Shown here: positions 13,681-16,677 of the stretch, piece after piece
How positions within the stretch are numbered: position 1 is the stretch's first letter
Layout of the letters: the number at the start of each line of letters is the position of its first letter
Program-made: the position numbers and the translations under genes
DNA from: an uncultured Collinsella sp.
GTDB taxonomy: Bacteria > Actinomycetota > Coriobacteriia > Coriobacteriales > Coriobacteriaceae
DNA: 16,677 bases
Direction of reading: 5' to 3'
Assembly (NCBI GenBank): GCA_900554455.1
Contig: USHT01000003.1
Location: 1-16,677 of the forward strand
The notes under the pieces: generated by a model
What the model saw: only the letters and a program-made list of their open reading frames with translations
Databases searched by the model: none
Told to the model about the DNA's origin: nothing

Positions 13681-14304
13681 ATGAAGGTTCTTTTAGTCAA
13701 CGGTAGCCCCAAGGCAAACGGCAACACCGCTCGCGCGCTTGCCGAAGTCGCCGAGCAATTGCATGCCGAGGGTATCGATACCGAGGTGTTTCAGCTGGGC
13801 GCCAAGCCCATTCGCGATTGCATCGGTTGCGGCCAGTGTGGCAAGCTCGATTGCCGCTGCACCTTTGACGACGACGTGGTCAACGAGCTCATCGCTGCAG
13901 CCGAGCAGGCAGATGGCTTTGTCTTTGGCTCGCCTGTCTACTACGCGCACCCCAGCGGCCGCATTCTCTCGGCACTCGATCGCGCATTCTATGCAGGCGG
14001 ACATGCCTTTGAGCACAAACCCGGCGCCGCTGTCGCCGTTGCCCGCCGCGGCGGCACGTCGACCACGTTCGATGTGCTCAACAAGTACTTCACCATTAAG
14101 CAAATGCCCGTGGTTGCTTCCACCTACTGGAATAACGTGTTTGGCCGCGTGCCCGGCGACGCCGATGGGGATGCCGAGGGCCTTGCCACCATGCGAAACA
14201 TCGGCAAAAACATGGCCTGGCTCCTGCGCTGCATCGAGGCAGGACAGGCCGCCGGCATCAACGCACCCGAGGCAGATCGAGCAACGACCAACTTCATTCG
14301 ATAG
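13681..14304 (+). CDS. NAD(P)H-dependent FMN reductase family / iron-sulfur flavoprotein-like
   Basis: Flavodoxin-fold redox protein, 207 residues. The FMN phosphate loop is GSPKANGNT (8-16) and a second flavin loop is FGSPVYYAHPSG. Between them is a compact cysteine cluster, DCIGCGQCGKLDCRC, with Cys47, Cys50, Cys53, Cys58 and Cys60. Spacing C-x2-C-x2-C-x4-C matches the 4Fe-4S site of archaeal/clostridial iron-sulfur flavoproteins. Many members of this NADPH-dependent reductase family keep only part of the motif, so a cluster is likely but not certain. Electron donor and acceptor unknown; quinone, nitro-compound or oxygen reduction are family options. Start ATG at 13681 with GGGAG 6 bases before; a GTG at 13678 is the alternative. 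12 bases separate it from the next gene, so the two are probably co-transcribed. Confidence 0.85.
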   Translation: MKVLLVNGSPKANGNTARALAEVAEQLHAEGIDTEVFQLGAKPIRDCIGCGQCGKLDCRCTFDDDVVNELIAAAEQADGFVFGSPVYYAHPSGRILSALDRAFYAGGHAFEHKPGAAVAVARRGGTSTTFDVLNKYFTIKQMPVVASTYWNNVFGRVPGDADGDAEGLATMRNIGKNMAWLLRCIEAGQAAGINAPEADRATTNFIR

Positions 14305-14316
14305 AGCGGCGGGACC

Positions 14317-14658
14317 ATGAATATTCAAATCTTCGGGACTAAGAAGTCCTTCGACACCAAGAAGGCCCAGCGCTATTTTAAGGAGCGCCGCATTAAGGTG
14401 CAGTTTATTGACCTTAAGGAAAAGGAGATGAGCAAGGGTGAGCTTACGAGCGTGATGCAAGCGGTCGGCGGTATCGACAAGCTGCTCAACCCCAAAGCCA
14501 AGGACGAGGAGACGCTCGCGCTCATTCAGCACCTTACCCCCAGTCAGCGCTTCGACAAACTGCTCGAGAATCAGCAGGTTTTGGCCGAGCCCATCGTGCG
14601 CAACGGCAAAAAGGCCACCGTCGGTTACTGCCCCGATGTGTGGGGAGCCTGGGAGTAG
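14317..14658 (+). CDS. ArsC/Spx-fold protein lacking the active-site cysteine
   Basis: 113 residues with the thioredoxin-like ArsC/YffB/Spx pattern: first strand IQIFGTKKSFDTKKAQRYFK, then RRIKVQFIDLKEK, a GGIDKLLNP segment (family lNtrs/kt), and the C-terminal PIVRNGKKATVGY (usual RPiv-x-g-x-k-x-ivGf). At the catalytic position, where family members have CxxS, CxxC or xNCDTxxK, the DNA codes Ser11 (TCC) followed by FDT. The only cysteine lies near the C-terminus (GYCPDVW). So classical glutaredoxin-coupled arsenate reduction is unlikely; a binding or regulatory role is possible. It follows the flavoprotein gene by 12 bases with GGCGGG ahead of its ATG. No ars transporter or regulator is nearby, arguing against an arsenic role. 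Confidence 0.82.
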   Translation: MNIQIFGTKKSFDTKKAQRYFKERRIKVQFIDLKEKEMSKGELTSVMQAVGGIDKLLNPKAKDEETLALIQHLTPSQRFDKLLENQQVLAEPIVRNGKKATVGYCPDVWGAWE

Positions 14659-14744
14659 CCTGTGTTATTTGCCGGCGCGTGGGTATAAGAGCAGGCGTTT
14701 GGCATATGATTTAACTGTAAGCCATGTCTAACAAAGGAGGGCAC

Positions 14745-15875
14745 ATGCCCAACAAACCCGTGAAGATCATCATGCTTACCGGATACCTCGGTGCCGGCAA
14801 GACCACGCTGCTCAACCACATCCTCGCTAACGACGGCGGCATCCGCGCCGCCGTGATCGTCAACGATATCGGCGAGATCAACGTCGACGCCAGCCTTATC
14901 GCCGACGGCGGCCTTTCCGAGACCGACGACCTCATCCCGCTCACCAACGGCTGCATTTGCTGCACGCTTTCGGACGACCTTGCTAACCAGCTGCAGGGCA
15001 TCGCCGATTCGGGCAACTTCGATTACATCATCATCGAGGCCTCGGGCATTTGCGAGCCCATCCCCATCGCCTACACCATCTCGAGCTTCTGCGACGAGGC
15101 CAAGGTGGGCGGCGAGCCTAAGCTCGCGCTCGACAACATCGTGGCCGTGGTCGACTGTGCCCGCATGTACGACGAGTTCAACGGCGGTCGCGACCTGCTG
15201 GCTGAGGATATCGACGAGGACGACATCGAGAGCCTGCTCATCCAGCAGATCGAGTTCTGCTCCACGCTGATCCTCAACAAGACCGATACCGTGAGCCCTG
15301 AGCAGATCGCCGAGCTCAAGGCCATCGTGCGCAGCCTGCAGAAAGACGCCGTGATCGTCGAGGCCCAAAACGGCGAGGTCCCCATGGAGGAGCTGCTCGA
15401 TACCGACCGCTTCGACTTTATGCGCGCCTACAACTCCGCCGCTTGGATCGAGGCCATGGAGCATCCCGAGGAGCACGACGACCCCGAGGTGCTCGAGTAC
15501 GACATCGAGACCTTTGTGTACTCGCGCCGTAAGCCGTTTGACCTGCAGAAGTTCACCGATTTTGTTGAGCAGGAGTGGCCCGACGAGGTCATTCGCGTCA
15601 AAGGCCCGCTGTGGCAGACCGGCGATCCGGACATGTGCTACATGTTTGAGCAGGCCGGCCACCAGATGCGCCTGATGGAGAACGGCCTGTTTGTCGACTC
15701 GGCGCCCGAGGGCGAGAAACAGAAGATCATCGACGAGAACCCCGAGATCATGCAGATTTGGGACGACGAGACGGGCGACCGTATGACGAGCCTGTGCATC
15801 ATCGGCCGTCACATGGACAAGGATGCGCTCATCGCCTCCCTCGATGCCTGCCTGACCGACTGGCACCGCGCCTAG
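14745..15875 (+). CDS. COG0523 (CobW/YciC/ZNG1-like) G3E-family GTPase, putative metal chaperone
   Basis: Cytoplasmic P-loop GTPase, 376 residues, that delivers or helps insert metal ions, commonly zinc, into client proteins. Walker A GYLGAGKT (13-20), the signature metal-binding GCICC (69-73), IIEASGICEP (97-105) corresponding to the family's ExSGxxxP, and the guanine-specificity motif NKTD (178-181). The CobW C-terminal domain runs from about 255 (ETFVYSRRKPFDLQKF) to the end, with EQAGHQMRLMENGLF inside it. There is no poly-His stretch, unlike some cobalamin-linked CobW proteins. Start at 14745 with AAAGGAGGG just upstream; an ATG at 14724 lies ahead of that site and adds MSNKGGH only. No cobalamin or zinc-uptake gene adjoins, and no Zur box was recognised, so the metal is not assigned. 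Confidence 0.9.
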   Translation: MPNKPVKIIMLTGYLGAGKTTLLNHILANDGGIRAAVIVNDIGEINVDASLIADGGLSETDDLIPLTNGCICCTLSDDLANQLQGIADSGNFDYIIIEASGICEPIPIAYTISSFCDEAKVGGEPKLALDNIVAVVDCARMYDEFNGGRDLLAEDIDEDDIESLLIQQIEFCSTLILNKTDTVSPEQIAELKAIVRSLQKDAVIVEAQNGEVPMEELLDTDRFDFMRAYNSAAWIEAMEHPEEHDDPEVLEYDIETFVYSRRKPFDLQKFTDFVEQEWPDEVIRVKGPLWQTGDPDMCYMFEQAGHQMRLMENGLFVDSAPEGEKQKIIDENPEIMQIWDDETGDRMTSLCIIGRHMDKDALIASLDACLTDWHRA

Positions 15876-15914
15876 GTTTATCCAAGCGGGTATTTTTCCG
15901 CTTACGTAACCGCC

Positions 15915-15949
15915 AAACCACCACGAAGGTGCCCTTCGTGGTGGTTTTT
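15915..15949 (+). terminator. Rho-independent terminator after the COG0523 GTPase
   Basis: Arms AAACCACCACGAAGG (15915-15929) and CCTTCGTGGTGGTTT (15933-15947) are perfect over 15 bp with a 3-base loop and end in TTTTT. It separates the GTPase from trmL; a weaker 6-bp hairpin (15884-15903) precedes it. Confidence 0.92.
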
Positions 15950-15970
15950 CGTTCTGAGCCAAGGAGATTC

Positions 15971-16570
15971 ATGTTCAACATTGTGCTGTATGCGCCCGAG
16001 ATTCCGGCCAATACGGGCAATATCGGCCGCACCTGCGTGGTTACCGGCGCCCGCCTGCATCTGGTGGAGCCGCTGGGGTTTTCGCTCGACGACAAGACGG
16101 TGCGTCGCGCCGGACTGGGCTACTGGCAAAACTTGGACGTGACGACCTATGCCAGCTGGGAGGATTTCCTTGCGCGTAACGGCCTCTCCCCTACCGACGA
16201 GCGTCTGCATCTGCTGACCAAAAAGGCGCGCAGGACCTATGCGCAAAGCACCTACCGTGACGGTGACTACTTGGTCTTTGGCAGCGAGAGCTCGGGCATT
16301 CCCGAGGAGCTGCTCGCCGCGGCGCCCGAGCGCTGCGAGCGCATCCCCATGCTGCGCGATTGCGACTCACTCGATAACGCCGAGACTTGGGAAGCTCACG
16401 AGGAATCGCTCGGGCATACCGAGGACAGCCACGAGGCCATCCTTCAACAGGACATCTGCGGCAACTTCGTCAACCCGGACGACTACCGCATCAGCGCACT
16501 CAACCTCTCCAACAGCGCCGCCATCGTTCTCTACGAAGCCTTGCGCCAGACAGGCTTTCCGAGAATGTGA
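15971..16570 (+). CDS. trmL: tRNA (cytidine(34)-2'-O)-methyltransferase
   Basis: SPOUT-class methyltransferase that methylates the 2'-OH of the wobble base of certain leucine tRNAs using SAM. Motifs: PEIPANTGNIGRTC (9-22), the SAM-binding knot FGSESSGIPEELL (103-115), RIPM (124-127) and SALNLSNSAAIVLYEALRQ near the C-terminus. It is 199 residues, against about 155-160 for E. coli TrmL. The excess is an acidic insert at about 129-172 (from RDCDSLDNAE through HEESLGHTEDSHEA to NPDDY) between RIPM and LNLSN, close to the knot and thus near the active site. The frame is clean through it, so it is a true insertion, not a frameshift. Start at 15971 with AAGGAG 4 bases upstream. Its TGA lies in the following palindrome. 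Confidence 0.93.
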   Translation: MFNIVLYAPEIPANTGNIGRTCVVTGARLHLVEPLGFSLDDKTVRRAGLGYWQNLDVTTYASWEDFLARNGLSPTDERLHLLTKKARRTYAQSTYRDGDYLVFGSESSGIPEELLAAAPERCERIPMLRDCDSLDNAETWEAHEESLGHTEDSHEAILQQDICGNFVNPDDYRISALNLSNSAAIVLYEALRQTGFPRM

Positions 16571-16597
16571 CAAAGGGGCTGTCCCTTTGTCACATTC
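16563..16597. repeat. Perfect 15-bp palindrome with CTGTCCCTTT core, between trmL and uvrA
   Basis: Arms GAATGTGACAAAGGG (16563-16577) and CCCTTTGTCACATTC (16583-16597) around GCTGT. It lies between convergent genes, includes the trmL stop, and ends 3 bases before the uvrA stop. No T-run on either side, so not a standard terminator, although the hairpin may still stabilise or end transcripts. It shares CTGTCCCTTT with 8449-8481. Confidence 0.75.
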
Positions 16598-16599
16598 AG

Positions 16600-16677
16600 T
16601 TATAGGTAGCGGCCAGTAACGCTCTTGGGGCAGGCAGCGATATCCGCCGGCGTGCCGGCGCAGACGATTTGCCCGCC
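16600..16677 (-). CDS. uvrA: UvrA excinuclease subunit A, C-terminal end only
   Basis: The last 25 codons, read from the right edge: GGQIVCAGTPADIAACPKSV then TGRYL and TAA. This is the conserved UvrA tail (usual GGxIVaxGTPexvaxxxxSyTGxyL), downstream of the second ATPase domain. UvrA recognises bulky DNA lesions with UvrB in nucleotide excision repair. The rest of the gene lies beyond the window. It converges with trmL. Confidence 0.88.
   Translation of the reverse strand, partial: GGQIVCAGTPADIAACPKSVTGRYL

Noticed and set aside
13681..14658. Arsenic resistance operon
   Set aside because: The ArsC-like protein lacks its catalytic cysteine, and no ArsB/Acr3 transporter or ArsR regulator is present.
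14625..15962. 445-codon open frame on the minus strand, antisense to the COG0523 GTPase
   Set aside because: No domain signature, no ribosome site, and it mirrors a well-supported GTPase with intact motifs. Long antisense frames are expected in GC-rich codon-biased DNA.
1..16677. CRISPR array, insertion sequence, prophage or defence island
   Set aside because: No regularly spaced repeats, transposase or integrase motifs, restriction or phage genes; base composition looks uniform apart from short intergenic palindromes.

Overview
The window looks like chromosomal DNA of a gut-associated, high-GC actinobacterium of the class Coriobacteriia, most likely Collinsella or a close relative. This is inferred from the GC-rich codon use, strong AAGGAGG-type ribosome binding sites, short intergenic gaps closed by hairpins, and the gene mix (choloylglycine hydrolase, paired nucleobase permeases, thiamine salvage, GGDEF proteins). 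No ribosomal RNA or marker gene confirms the genus. Apart from one decayed gene it reads as ordinary core and near-core chromosome: no transposase, integrase, phage gene, tRNA, rRNA or CRISPR array is visible.

Layout. 1-930 (-): choloylglycine hydrolase family gene, cut by the window's left edge. 1062-1481 (-): short peptide-deformylase-like gene lacking the catalytic glutamate. 1675-2985 (+): AzgA-type purine permease. 3123-3788 (+): alpha/beta-hydrolase esterase. A bidirectional terminator separates it from uraA (3849-5183, -). Further along the minus strand are a MetE C-terminal-like methyltransferase (5306-6439), a LysR regulator (6595-7491) and a HAD phosphatase (7502-8410). The gap between the LysR gene and the methyltransferase gene holds a perfect LysR-type dyad about 66 bp upstream of a plausible start site.

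8411-10542 is a TPP-riboswitch-controlled thiamine salvage operon: thiM, a thiamine-binding (COG0011) gene, then thiE. Patatin-like phospholipase (10655-11524, -) converges on it. 11525-12076 is a 552-base gap with a decayed EAL (c-di-GMP phosphodiesterase) remnant. It is followed by a GGDEF-PAS-degenerate GGDEF protein (12077-13606, +). Then come a probable iron-sulfur flavoprotein and an ArsC/Spx-fold protein without its active-site cysteine (13681-14658), a COG0523 metal-chaperone GTPase (14745-15875), trmL (15971-16570), and the 3' end of uvrA on the opposite strand.

How the genes work together. The thi operon recovers the thiazole moiety and condenses it with HMP-pyrophosphate under TPP feedback. 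The HAD-LysR-methyltransferase block looks like a methionine/one-carbon regulatory unit. The permeases import purines and uracil. The clearest oddities are three enzyme-family proteins with altered key catalytic residues (choloylglycine hydrolase R to H, deformylase E to M, ArsC-like C to S), the EAL relic beside an EAL-less GGDEF protein, and two intergenic palindromes sharing a CTGTCCCTTT core. I do not see a clear new multi-gene system.
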